Shown piece by piece: positions 15,801 to 27,800 of a stretch of 43,509 bases of DNA. The notes under the pieces were generated by a model. It was not told where the DNA came from and did not search any database. It worked only from the letters and a program-made list of their open reading frames with translations. A program made the translations under genes and the position numbers. How positions within the stretch are numbered: the first letter of the stretch is position 1; each line of letters starts with the position of its first letter. This DNA is from an uncultured Bacteroidales bacterium (GTDB lineage Bacteria; Bacteroidota; Bacteroidia; Bacteroidales; WCHB1-69): NCBI GenBank assembly GCA_905235135.1, contig CAJOKR010000002.1:1-43509 (forward strand), read 5' to 3'.

Positions 15801-18800
15801 CTGCTTGATGGTATTGGTGATATGACCGTCCACAATAGTGGTACCGTAGCCAGCCACCGGATATTCGTCAATAGTATAATGGAAACGTTCCGCGTCGTTA
15901 TGTTCAATCGGGATTCCGCCAATGGCGAGGTCGAAGACGGGCAGGTTGGAGAAAGTGTGGGTGAGTTGACCGTTGGTGAGCACCACACTGTCAACTTTCA
16001 AGCCGTCCCTTCTCAAGTAGATTTTGATGTCGGGATGGACGGTGCCTGCGGGATCAATCCAAGTCTTCGTCACCGTGATGGCCGTGTCCTTCTGCATCTC
16101 CTCGGGGATGATGGCATTGTGGATATTGAAGCCGCCACTCATCGGGTTGACGTGTGAGACATAGTGGCTGACCGCTGTCTCTTCGACGGTGTAGGTAATC
16201 GGGTCGAGACCGAAGGTGGCATTCATGGAGGCCGACGGAAGATCGCTGAAAGTGTGCCGCCAGTCGTTGCTTTCCTCCAATACGGCAGTTCCGACGGGTG
16301 AGCTGCCGTTGGCAATCAGATTTACGGTCACGGATGCAGATCTGGTGTTGAAGACGTTGTCGTAGTCCTCCCACGTCTTGTGAACAGTGATGGTGGTGTC
16401 GCCGACCCGTGCGTTGAGGAAGATGGGCACGCCGCCGAAGCCGTGACGCAGCTTATAGGCGGGAGAACTGGAAGTCAGGAACACTTTTTGGTTGTCATCC
16501 TTGACATAGTAGTCGTTGTGGATCGTGTCGGAGCCGATAATCACGTTGAGGCGCGCACGTCCGCCCGCCGTGTCGAGCTTGACATTGAAATTGCGGTGAT
16601 GGACCACAGCGTCGTAGAAGGTCTCCACCCCGCCGACTTTGAGACTTCGGATGCCGTTGTTGTGGTTGTAGGCCTCGTCCGGAATCATTTCGTACATCTG
16701 GTACTCAAACATAACTCCTTCAATGAGAGCGGCATCAGTGAAGCCGGCCAAGCGCAGTTCGGTGTGGTCGAAGCGCAGACCATCGTCGGCACCGTCGTAG
16801 AAGAGAATGTCGTTGCCTTGGTTGTAGGCCTCATAGTAGCGGTTTGCGCCAATCCCGAGGGCATTCGCGGGCATAGGTGCCACAGCCGCGTTCTCTCCGA
16901 CAGGTTTCAGGATGAAGGAGAACTCGCCGTTCTGTAACGCTTCGGCGTTAGAATGCGCGAGGTTCTTGTTGGCCCGGATCGGATAGACGGTGGCCGAGTC
17001 GCTGTAGCGGTTGGTGAAGCTCGGAACATCCATCAGCTGGCGTCCTCCATCAACAATCTTGTAGTATTCGACGGAGGCGGTCAGGGAATCCGTGCGGTTG
17101 TCGCGGATGGTGACCACAGCCTCGAAACGGCTGTTGGAATAGGTCATGCCAGGCGTTTGCGGCAGACCTGACTCGGAGGGGAGTAACTCGCGGATAGAGT
17201 AAGTAAAGGTCTTTTCGGCGGCTCCCGCCAGATCGGCGGTGGTAAAAGTGATGCTTTGTAAAGCGTCGTCTCTGAGTTCGTTGGAGAGGAAGTCGTCGTT
17301 GGAGGTCAGCTGGATCATGGAGAACGGGAGTCCGCTTATGATGCCGTGGCTCTCGGGCAGCGGGGCATTCTCAGGACTCTTGGGCTGTAACACGATGGCG
17401 AAGGTGTCGGTGGTGAACCAGTCGCGGCCCTGCAGACGCTTCCGTGCGTCGAGGCTCACGCTCACGGGTGCGCGGTGGCGGTTCGTGATAGTCTCCTGAC
17501 CGTCGGTGAGCACACCCCCGTTCGCGTAGGTGGTGATGTAGTCAGCCGGTGCAGAAACCTCTCTAACGGCGTAGCGGATGACTTTCGTGGAGGCGTACTT
17601 GGGCAGCTTCCACGTGACGTTTGCGTAATCCTCAAGGCTGCCGATGGTCACGGGCGTGCCGACAGCGGTCCAGCCCTCGCTCACGGTCTCCGTGGAGAAA
17701 GCGTTCTCGCCGGTCGTGCTGTAGAGCTGCATCGTCACCGGTGTGCGCAGATGTCCGGCGTTGAAGTCGTCGTCCCAGTGTTTATAGACCGTCAGCGTGA
17801 CGGAGTCGGGCACATGTGTGTTGGTAATGAGCAGGTTTTGCTCGCCCTCGGCGGAGGTGGTCTCCTCGACGGCGTAGCTGTAGCCGGCCACATTGTCGCG
17901 GAGGCTGTAGTTCACCGTCGCGCCGTTGAGGTTGACCGGCCGTTTGCCGAAGTCGGCGATCCAGCCGGTTGCAGCGCTAACCGTGCGAGTGTCAACAGCG
18001 ACATCGTTGGCCAGCAGCGTCACCACTGCCGATTCGGGTCTCATGCCGTCGTTGTTGTGATGGTCGTTCCACACCTTGGTGATGTTGACGGTTACGGAAT
18101 CGGGAACATGACGGTTGGTGAGCCCCAGCGTATAGGTGCTGTGCGTATCGGTCTTGAGAGTGTCCGCAACGGCCAACACATAGCCTTCGGCGGGCGTCTC
18201 AGCGAGGGTATAGACGATGACCTGTCCGTGATTCCTGTATTTGGGCAGATTGCCGAAGTCTGCGGTCCATCCCTGAGTCTGGGAGAGGGTGCGCGTGGCC
18301 ACTGTGGAGCCGTCGGCGGTCAGATGCACAACCACACTGGCCGGACGGATGCCGTCCTGGTTGTTGTTGTCATCCCATTGCTTGGTGACGGCAAGATGCA
18401 CAGAGTCAGGTGTATGTCTGTTGGTGATAATCATGTTATAGACCTTCTCAGAAACCGTAGTTTTCTCAATGGAAGTTTGCGTATATCCACTCGGCTCCGT
18501 TTCAACTACCGTATAGTCGATGGCGTGACCGTTGCTTTTGACCGGCAACCTGCCGAAAGAACTCTTCCAGCTGTTGGCGGTGTTGAGGGTCTCAGTGGCC
18601 ACCGCGACATTGTCGGCACGCAGCTCCACGGTGAGGCTGCCCGGACGGATGCCGTCCACATCGTTGTTGTCGTCCCAAACCTTCTGCACAAACAGGGTGA
18701 GGGAGTCGGGCGTGTGCGAGTTGGTGACGGTCATCGTGCTGTTGTCGATCGCCTTGGTGTAGTGATCGAAGAGGCCGCTGCTCAAGGCATCGGGTTCGTC

Positions 18801-21800
18801 GAGGGCGTATTGGATGCGGCTGCCGTCGGTGTTATAGACGGGCAGATGCTCGAAGGTGTAATCCCAAATGTCGCCGGTTCCGCTCAGCGTGATTTGTCGT
18901 ACCGAGTGGTCGCTGCCGTTGAGGGTGACGATGATAGAGTTCGGGCGTAAACCGTCCTGATTGCTGTTATCGGCCCAGGTCTTGGTCACCGGAATGTTGA
19001 TGAAGTCCTGCTTGATGGTGTTGGTGACGTGGTACCCGTCCACCACCGTATTGTAGCCTTCCAGTGCCTTCTCTTCGATAGTGTAGAGAAACGGTTCTCC
19101 GTCGTTGTGGTCAAGGACTACGCCGTCGGTGACAATGTCATATACGGGCAGATGGTTGAACGTATAGGACAGTTGGCCGTGGGAGAGGGTTGTGCTGTCG
19201 ATTTTCACACCGTCGCGCAGCAGCCGTATGAGGATGTCAGGATGGATGATGTCATCGGGATCGACCCAGCTCTTGCTCACTGTCACGGAAGTGTATTCTT
19301 GGACGGACTCCGGTGTTAACGCATTGGTCACGTCGTAGCCGTAAGGCATTGCGGTGAAGGAAGCCGTGTAGTTTGTCACGGGTCCCTCCGAAACGGTATA
19401 GACGATGGGCGTGAGGCCGAGTGTGTCGTTGAGGAAGGCCATGGGCAGTCCCGTGAAGGTGTGCCGCCAGTTCGTCGCTGGATCGGTGGTCGCGGTCAGC
19501 GTGGCACTGCTGACAGTCTCCGTGCCGTTGGCGATCAGGTGGGCGGTAATGCTTGCGGGTCGTTTGTTGAAAGTGTCGTCGTAATCGTCCCAAATCTTGC
19601 GCACCGTGAGCGTGGTGTCGGCGATGCGGGCATTGCGGAAGATGGGTACCTCGCCATAGCCATGGCGTAATTTGTGGGCGTTGGTTCCCGGTAACAGCTT
19701 GACAGTGTCTGTCACGGTCGCACCAAGATAGTAATCCGGGAAAGTCTCGCTGGTCTCGTTGAAGATGAACATGGTGACATTGCCGCCAGTGGTGTCCATC
19801 TTGACCGTGTATTCGCGGAAGTGTATCGTCGCGTCGTAGAAGGTCTCCACATTGCCGCTCTTCCGGCTCCAGATGCCGTTTCCAAGGTTTCCGGCTCCGG
19901 AGGGAATCACCTCGCTGATTTGGTAGTTGAAGACAACACCGGCAATCAGGGCCGAGTCGGTGAAATGTTCGCGCAGGTCGGTGTAGCTGAAGCGGAATCC
20001 GTCCTCGTCATTCTGGAAGAAACGGATGGAACTGTTGGTGTTGACCACGGTGAGGATGCGGTCGCCGTTGCTCTCGGTGACAGTGCCTGCGGGCATCGGG
20101 GCAATGTCGGCGTAGTCGCCCACAGCCTTGAGCTGGAAGGTGAAGTCGCCGCTTTCCAGACCGCCGGTGCCGATGTATGCCAGACTCTTGTCCGCCCTCG
20201 GATGGTAGTAGGTCACGGTGTTGTTATGGCTGTTGGTGATGGTGGGAACGCTCTCACGGCTGCCTCTCACTTCGCTGCCATCGACAACGGTGACGGGATA
20301 GTAGGCCACATCAGCAATCCGCAGGGAGTCGCCGTCCACGTCCACAACCCGGATATCTACAGCGTACCGCTGTGTAGAGTAGGAAATGCCGGGGATTCTC
20401 TCCATACCGCTTTCGGCGGGCGACAGCTCGCGGATGGTATAGGTGAAGGTGGTGTCGCTCTTGCCTTCCAGATCCTCTATGTGGAACGTGATGGGCGGGA
20501 AACTGTTCTGGCGGAGGTCGGCGGTGCCGGTTATATTGCTGGCATTAATAAGGGTCATGGCAAATGGAATCTCGTTGATGACTCCGGAAACGGCCGGCAT
20601 CGGGTTGGTGGTCGGGTGCGGAATGAGGGCAAGGGCGAAGGTGTCGGTGGTGAACCATTCGCGGCCCTGTAGCTGCTTGCGCACATCCAATGTCACGTCC
20701 ACTGGGGAGCGATGACGGTTGGTGATGGTGTCGATGTAGTTTGTGGCGGCGGTGAGCTGCCCGTTGTGGCCGTAGGTGGTGATGTAGCCTTCGGGGGCAT
20801 CCAACTCACGAACCACATACTGGACGGGCTCCCGGTTGTCAAATTTCGGCATTTTCCAACTTACGGTAGAATACTCTCCACCAATGCCGATCGTGGCCGT
20901 ATCGACGGAAGTCCACGCACCCGCATGGGCGTTGCGGTAGAGAACCACTTTCACGGGTTGGCGCAGGTGGTCGGCATCCTGGTTATCGTCCCAATGCTTG
21001 CAGATAGTCAGAACCACAGAGTCGGGCACGTGGGTGTTGGTGATCTTCAGCGTGGAAGCACTGGTCGTGGTGGAACCCAGCTCGCTGACGAAACTGTAGC
21101 CTTCCACATCGTCGCTCAAGCTGTAGTTGACCGCGCTGCCGTTCTGCTTCACCGGCCATTTGCCGAAAGTGCCGGTCCATTGGTTGTCCGTGCCGCTCAT
21201 GGTGCATGTGCCGACAGGATTTCCGTCGGCCAACAGAGTGACGGTAACTGTGGCGGGACGAACACCGTCGTTGTCGTGATGGTCAACCCAGATCTTCGTT
21301 ACATTGAGGATCAAGGAATCGGGTTCGTGACGGTTGATGATGTTCAGGGTGTAGGTGTCGTAGATGTCTGTGTTGAGAACATCGATGGCCGCAGGCGTGT
21401 AACGGTCCACAGGATCCTCGGTGAGCGAATAGAGGATTACTTCGCCCTGATTCTTGTGTTTGGGCAGATTGCCGAAGTCTGCGCTCCAGCCGTTCAGACT
21501 GGTCAGCGTGCGCGTGGCCACAGTGTTGCCGTCGGCGGTCAGCTGCACGGTGATCTGTTCGGGACGGATGCCGTCCTGGTTGTCGTTGTCGTCCCAGTGT
21601 TTTGCCACGGCGAGGCGAACGGAGTCGGGCGTATGCTTGTTGAAAAGTCTCAGCTTATAGACATTTTCCCGTACAAAGCTGTACTCCACGCCCGTCTCAC
21701 GGTAGCCGGCGGGTTCCTCTTCATAGAGAGAGTAAAAGATTTCGAAGCCGTCACGGTTAACGGGGAATTTGCCCAAAGAATCTGTCCAGCTGTTAGATTC

Positions 21801-24800
21801 GGAGAGCGTGGCGGTGGCCAACGTGATGCCGTCGGCGAGCAACTCGACATCAAGGCTTGCGGGACGGATGCCATCGATGTTGTTGTGGTCGCTCCAGACC
21901 TTCTCCACAAAGAGGATGATGGAGTCAGGCGTATGTGTGTTGGTGACAGTGTAGCCATCAACAATTTTCTCGTAAAGTCCGTTGAGATCAATGTTCAGAT
22001 AGTCAGGCTCGTCCAACGTGTATTGGATGCGGCTGCCGTCGGTGTGAAAAACAGGCAGGTGCTCAAAAGTGTAGCTCCAGCTGTTGCCGGTGCCGGACAA
22101 CACCTGCTCGCGCTCGCTGCCATCGCTGCCGGTGAGGATCAGCGTGACGGACGACGGGCGCACACCATCCTGGTTGTAAAAGTCGGCCCATACCTTCGTC
22201 GCGGGAATATCAATATACTCCTGTTCGATGGTGTTGGTGAAGTTGTTGCCGCTCTGCACGGAGGTGTAGCCCGCCACGGGCAGCTCCTTCACCGTGTAGA
22301 GGAACTGATGGCCGTTGTGGGCGATATCGTACATCGGCAGGTTGTCGAAGATGTAATCAGTGGCAGGACTTGTGATGGTTCGATAATCAACGGAGTCGCC
22401 GTCCATCATCAGCACGATGGTAACCGTAGGACGAGGCATGTCAGCCGGATCAATCCACGTCTTCGTGCCGGAAATGCTCGTGTAGTCCTGCTCGATGATG
22501 TTGGTAAAACGGTTGCCGCTCTGCATGGACGTGTAACCCGGCACCTCTCGCTCCACTATCGCATATTGATAGATATGTCCGTCAGTCAGGTCGTACTTGT
22601 TGAGGTTGTCGAAGCTGAAGTTCGTGGTGCCATGATGCACGGTGATGCTGTCGAACGGCTCCGCATCTCTGAGCAACACGATGTTGATGTCAGGATGAAC
22701 GGTTCTTGCCGGATCAATCCATTCCTTGGTGCCGGCGATGCTCGTGACCTCCTGCTTGATGGTGTTGGTGAAGTTGAAGCTGTTCTGTACAGAGTTGTAG
22801 CCTTCCACTGGCAGTTCTTTCACTGTGTAGGCAAAGCGATGACCGTCGCTGAGGTCGTATTTCGGCAGGTTGTTGAAGGCGTAGGTGAGGATGCCGTTTG
22901 GCAACGTGGCGGTGTCAATGGCCGCATTGTCGCGGTAGAGCACGATTTTGATGGCCGGGTGAGTGGAGCCTGCCGGGTCAATCCAGGTCTTGGTACCGGC
23001 GATGGCCGTGTCGCGCTGTGCGATGGTGTTGGTCACCACATAACCTGCTGCCATGCTGCCGCTGTAAGTGGTGGTGTAATTCTCCACAGTGACTTCCTGC
23101 ACGGAGTAGCTGATGGCATCGACGTTGAATGCGCTGTTCAGCTTGCCGGAAGGAAGGTTGGTGAAAGTGTGCGTCCAGTTGTTGGCCGCGCTGAGTACGG
23201 CGGTGGAGTCTGTGGGAATGCCGTTGGCAAGCAGACGCACGGTCACGCTGGCGGGACGGGTGCCGTAGGCGTTTTGGTTATCGACCCAATTCTTGCTGAC
23301 CGCCACTTCGGTGCGGGCGATGCGGGCGTTGAGGAAGATGGGCGAGCCTCCGAAACCGTGCCGCATGGTGTAGGCATCTGTGCCAGACGTAAGGAAGACG
23401 GTGTCCGTGGAACTGCTGGCCAAATAGTAGTCCTTGTGGATGTTCTCAACCCTCGTGACTCTCAGTTTGGCCTTGTTGCCGATGGTGTCCAAGATGACGG
23501 CAAGCCTGCGATAGTGGACGGTTGCGTCATAGACGGTCTCCACCCCGCCGGAAATCCGGCTCAATGTGCCATCGCCGTTGTTGGTGGCGTCATCAGGAAT
23601 GACTTCCCGCATAGTATATTCGAAGAAGATGCCGGACAGCAGTGCGGAGTCCGTGAAACCTTTCTGCCGCAAATCCATATAATCGAAACGGAGTCCGTCG
23701 TCATTGCCGTCGAAAAAGCGGATGGCATTGCCGACGTTGGTGGTAGTCAGAACGCGGTCGCCATTGGGCTCAGTGACGGTGTTCGCGGGCATCGGCGCCA
23801 CATCGGCATTCTCACCGACGGCTTTGAGTTGGAAAGTGAAATCACCGCTCTGCAAACTACTGGCATTGAACGTAATCAGGCGCTTGTCCGCTCTGGGGTG
23901 ATAAATGGTTACCGAATCATTGTATGTGTTCTCGAAGACGGGCAGCGCCACGCGGTCGCCTCTTTCCGAGATGCCGTTGGTGACGATGACGGGGAAGAAG
24001 GCTATATCGGTGATGGTCAAGGCATCGCTGCCATTGTCGCTGACGGTGATGTCCATGTCATAGCGCTGTCCCGAGTAGGTGATGCCGGGAATTCTGTCTG
24101 CTCCCGATTCTGCGGGGTTGAGCTCGCGAAGGGTGTAGGTGAAAGTCTTTTCGGAAAGTCCATTCAGGTCATCCATGCGGAAGACGATGGGCTCGTAGGT
24201 GTTTTGGCGTATCGCGTCGGAGATGAGGGTGTTGTCTTCGGCTATCTTCACGACGGCAAACGGGATGCCGCTGATGCTGATCGTGCCGGGCATCGGGTTG
24301 GACTCGTCGCGTGGAATCAGCGCGATGTCGAAAGTGTCAGTGGCAAACCAATTGCGGCCAGTCAGCTGCTTCTGGACACCCAGTGTTACCGCCACAGGCG
24401 AGCGGTGACGGTTGTTGACCGTCTCCGTATAGCCGTTGACCGCTGTCAGCAGACCGCCATTAGCGTAAGAGGTCACGTAATCTGCGATGGCCGTGATTTC
24501 CTTTACGGCGTAGCGGATAGTCTTGCCCGACAGGTATTTGGGAAGCTTCCAGTCGGTCGATGCGCCGCCATCGAGGTCGCTGACGGTAACCGTGTCAATG
24601 GCCGTCCAGCCTTCGTTGTCACTGTCGGGGCTGAAGGTGATGTCAGTCTCCGTGGTCTGGTAAAGGACTATTTGCACCGGTGTGCGCAGACCGTCGCTGT
24701 TGTTGTTGTCATCCCAGAACTTGCTGACTGTCAATGTGACAGAATCGGGTGCGTGACTGTTGGTGATGGTGAAGCCCTCCGTGAGGGTGGTGTAGCGGCT

Positions 24801-27800
24801 CTGGTTGGCGAAGCTGCTCTCCGCCACGGTGTAACGGATGCTGTCGCCGTTGTGGAACACCGGCAGGTTGCTGAATGTCCACGACTGCTCATTGTTCTGG
24901 TCGGTATTTCCGATAGTGATGGTACGATAGACGGAATCTGGAGCGGAGACGCGATGGCCAGTGAGGGTCAGCGTCAGCTCCGCAGGTCTGTAATGGTCGT
25001 TGTTGTTCTGGTCATCCCAAACTTTGCGGACAGTGACTTGCGTGAGGGCCGGCACGTGCGTGTTAGTCACCGTGAAACCATTGACCGCCTGCGTGTAACC
25101 TTCGCTAACGGTGGTTTCGCTGAGGCTGTAGTCGAGGATGCTGCCGTCAGCGAGGTCGTATTTGGGCAGATGGAGGTAGGTGGCCGACCAGTTGTTGGCG
25201 GCGTTCAGCGTGGTGTCCTTGGAAATCACCACGGCATTGGTGTTCGAGTCCACGCCTCTGAGATTCAGGGCGACTGCGGCAGGACGCTTGCCGTCTTGGT
25301 TGTTGGCATCATCCCAAACTTTGGAGACGGTGATTACCGTGTCCGCTTGCGCGATGCGGTTTTCAACAGCGAAACCGCTGGCCATGTCGCCGGAAGTGGC
25401 GGCGGTATAATTTGGCACGCTGATTTCTACAATATTATATATAATAGGTGTGGCGTTGAAGTTGGCATCCATTTCGTAGAGCGGCAGATTGCTGAAGGTG
25501 GTCGCCCAACCGTTAGCTTCGTTGAGCTCGGCTTCCTCCTTGACGGTGCCGTTGGCTTTAAGTTGGACGGTCACGGCTGCCGGACGGGTGTTGTAAGCGT
25601 TGTTATTGTCAACCCACGACTTCACGACGGGGATGGAGATGCGCGACAGACGGGCGTTATGGAAAACAGGCGCACCGCCTTCCGTATGGCGCAGAGCGAA
25701 CTGTTCCTGTGTCAGCGACTGCGGGGTGTTGTCGCTGCCAAGGTAGTAATCGTGGTGGATGTCGTTGTAGGTGCTGCGGATGTCCAAGATATGTTGGCCG
25801 CCCGTTTCCACGATCCTCACGGTATATTTGCGGTAATGGACGGTGCCATCGTAGTACAGGTCGGTGATCACGCCGTTGTTGGTTGACTGCTTGTAGTAGA
25901 TGCTGTTGCCGGTATTCACAGCGTCTGAGGGAATCACCTCGCGGATCTCGTACTCGAAATCAACACCGGCGGCCAACGCTTCGTCGCTGAAGTCGTTCTT
26001 CAGATCTAAATAGTCGAAGGAAAGACCGTCGTCGGCGAGTGCGGAGTTGTAGAAGTTTACGACGGAGCCGCTGTTGGTGACGGTCAGCGTGCCACCCATA
26101 GTGCCGGCGGGCATGGGGGCTTTCGCGGCGTTCGTGCCCACGGGCGTGAGTGTGAACGAGTAGGCACCGTCTGTGGGGGTGACGCTGCTGCCATCCACGT
26201 GAAGCACCTTCTCGGCGTGCAGATGATAGTTGGTCTTCATCTCGTTGTAACGGTTGGTGAAGAACGGGGTCTCGTCAGCCATGCCGTTGCTCCGGATGTA
26301 GGAGATCTGATCGACCTTCAAGGCGTCAGTGCCGATCGAGACTTTGACTCTTACCTGATAGACTTCGGTGGAGTAGGTGACACCGGTGATGCGGGCGATG
26401 CCGCTTTCCGCATTGGTAAGTTCGCGGATGGTGTAGATGAATGTGGAATCCTCCTTGCCCTCCAAATCCTTCACACCGATGGTGATGGGGGCGAAGTTGG
26501 CGGTGCGGAGGCTGCCAGTGACGGTCGATGCGGGAGTGATGATGGCGGAGGCGTAGGTTTGTCCGCTCGTCGTGGTGGCGGTGCTGGCCGGCATTGGGGC
26601 TTCGCTGGTCTGCGGGAAAAGGCCCATCTCGAAAGCATCGCCGGTCTGCCAGTCGCGGCCAGTCAGGTTTTTGCCTACGGTTAGCTGGAACTCCGTCCCA
26701 CCCTTGATGGTGTTGGTGATGGTCTCCGTGAGTGCCTCTCCCTCTGCAGTCAACAGTCCGCCGTTTGCGTAGGAGACGATGTAGCCGACGGGCGCTGAGA
26801 GCTCACGTACAGCGTAACGGATTTCCATCCCGTTGTCGTATTTGTCCATCCCGTTCCAGATGGCGGTGCCGCCCGTGATGCCGATGGTCTCGCTGCCCAC
26901 AAGCGTCCAGTCGCTGCTGATGTTCTCGGGGTTGAAGTCTGCCGTGGCGACAGTGGTCTTGTAGAGCTGCACCTGAACCGGCTTGCGGGAAACGGTGGCG
27001 TTGTCGTCGTCCCAGACTTTGGTAGCTGCCAAGTTGACGGTCTCGGGCACGTGCGTGTTGATGACATTACCTACGCTCACCTCCGTGGTGTAGTTCTCAA
27101 CCTCTTTTTCTGTGAAAGAATACACGATTTCCTGTCCGACTTCCCCATATTTGTATTTGGGCATGTCGGAGAATGTCCATGTCCAGTCTGTTCCTGTCAC
27201 GGTCACGGAATCTACCTTCTCACCGTCGGCCATCAGCCGGATGAGGATACTTCCCGGGCGTATGCCGTCCTGGTTGTCGGCATCGTCCCAGATCTTGCTG
27301 CCGGAAATGGACACGGTCGCCGGGGTGTGCGTGTTGGTGATAGTCGCAGTGCCGCCGTCGTATTGGTAGCTCGTGTTGAGGTACTTTCCGCTCACGAAGG
27401 CACCGCCCTCTTCCACGAAGCTGTTCAGCACGGTGCCGTTGGCATCCATCGCGTACTCTTTGACGATGTAACTGATGGGGGTGGTGGTGCCTGCATACTT
27501 CGGCAGGTCGGTGAACTGGTGCTGCCAACTGCCGCCTTTCAGCACGGCGGTCTTGCCGGTCGCTGTGCCGTCGGCGAAAAGCTGCACCATGACGCTGTCG
27601 GGACGGATGCCATCGCGGTTATTGTCGTCGTCCCAGACCTTGGTGACGGTCAGGTCGCGGGTTTCGGGCGTCAGCGCGTTGGTGACGGTGAAGGTGTTCA
27701 GCAACGGGTTGCCGTATGTGACGGTGTAGCTGCGTCCGCCGCCCACGGGGTACTGTCCGCCGCTCTCGCCGACTTCCACCACACGGTACTCGTACTCCAC

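Noticed and set aside
17475-25886. Long plus-strand open frames (491 and 1,724 codons) as genes
   Set aside because: They lie antisense to a repeat array with clear domain structure, have no recognisable domains, and repeat with the same period as the sense units.
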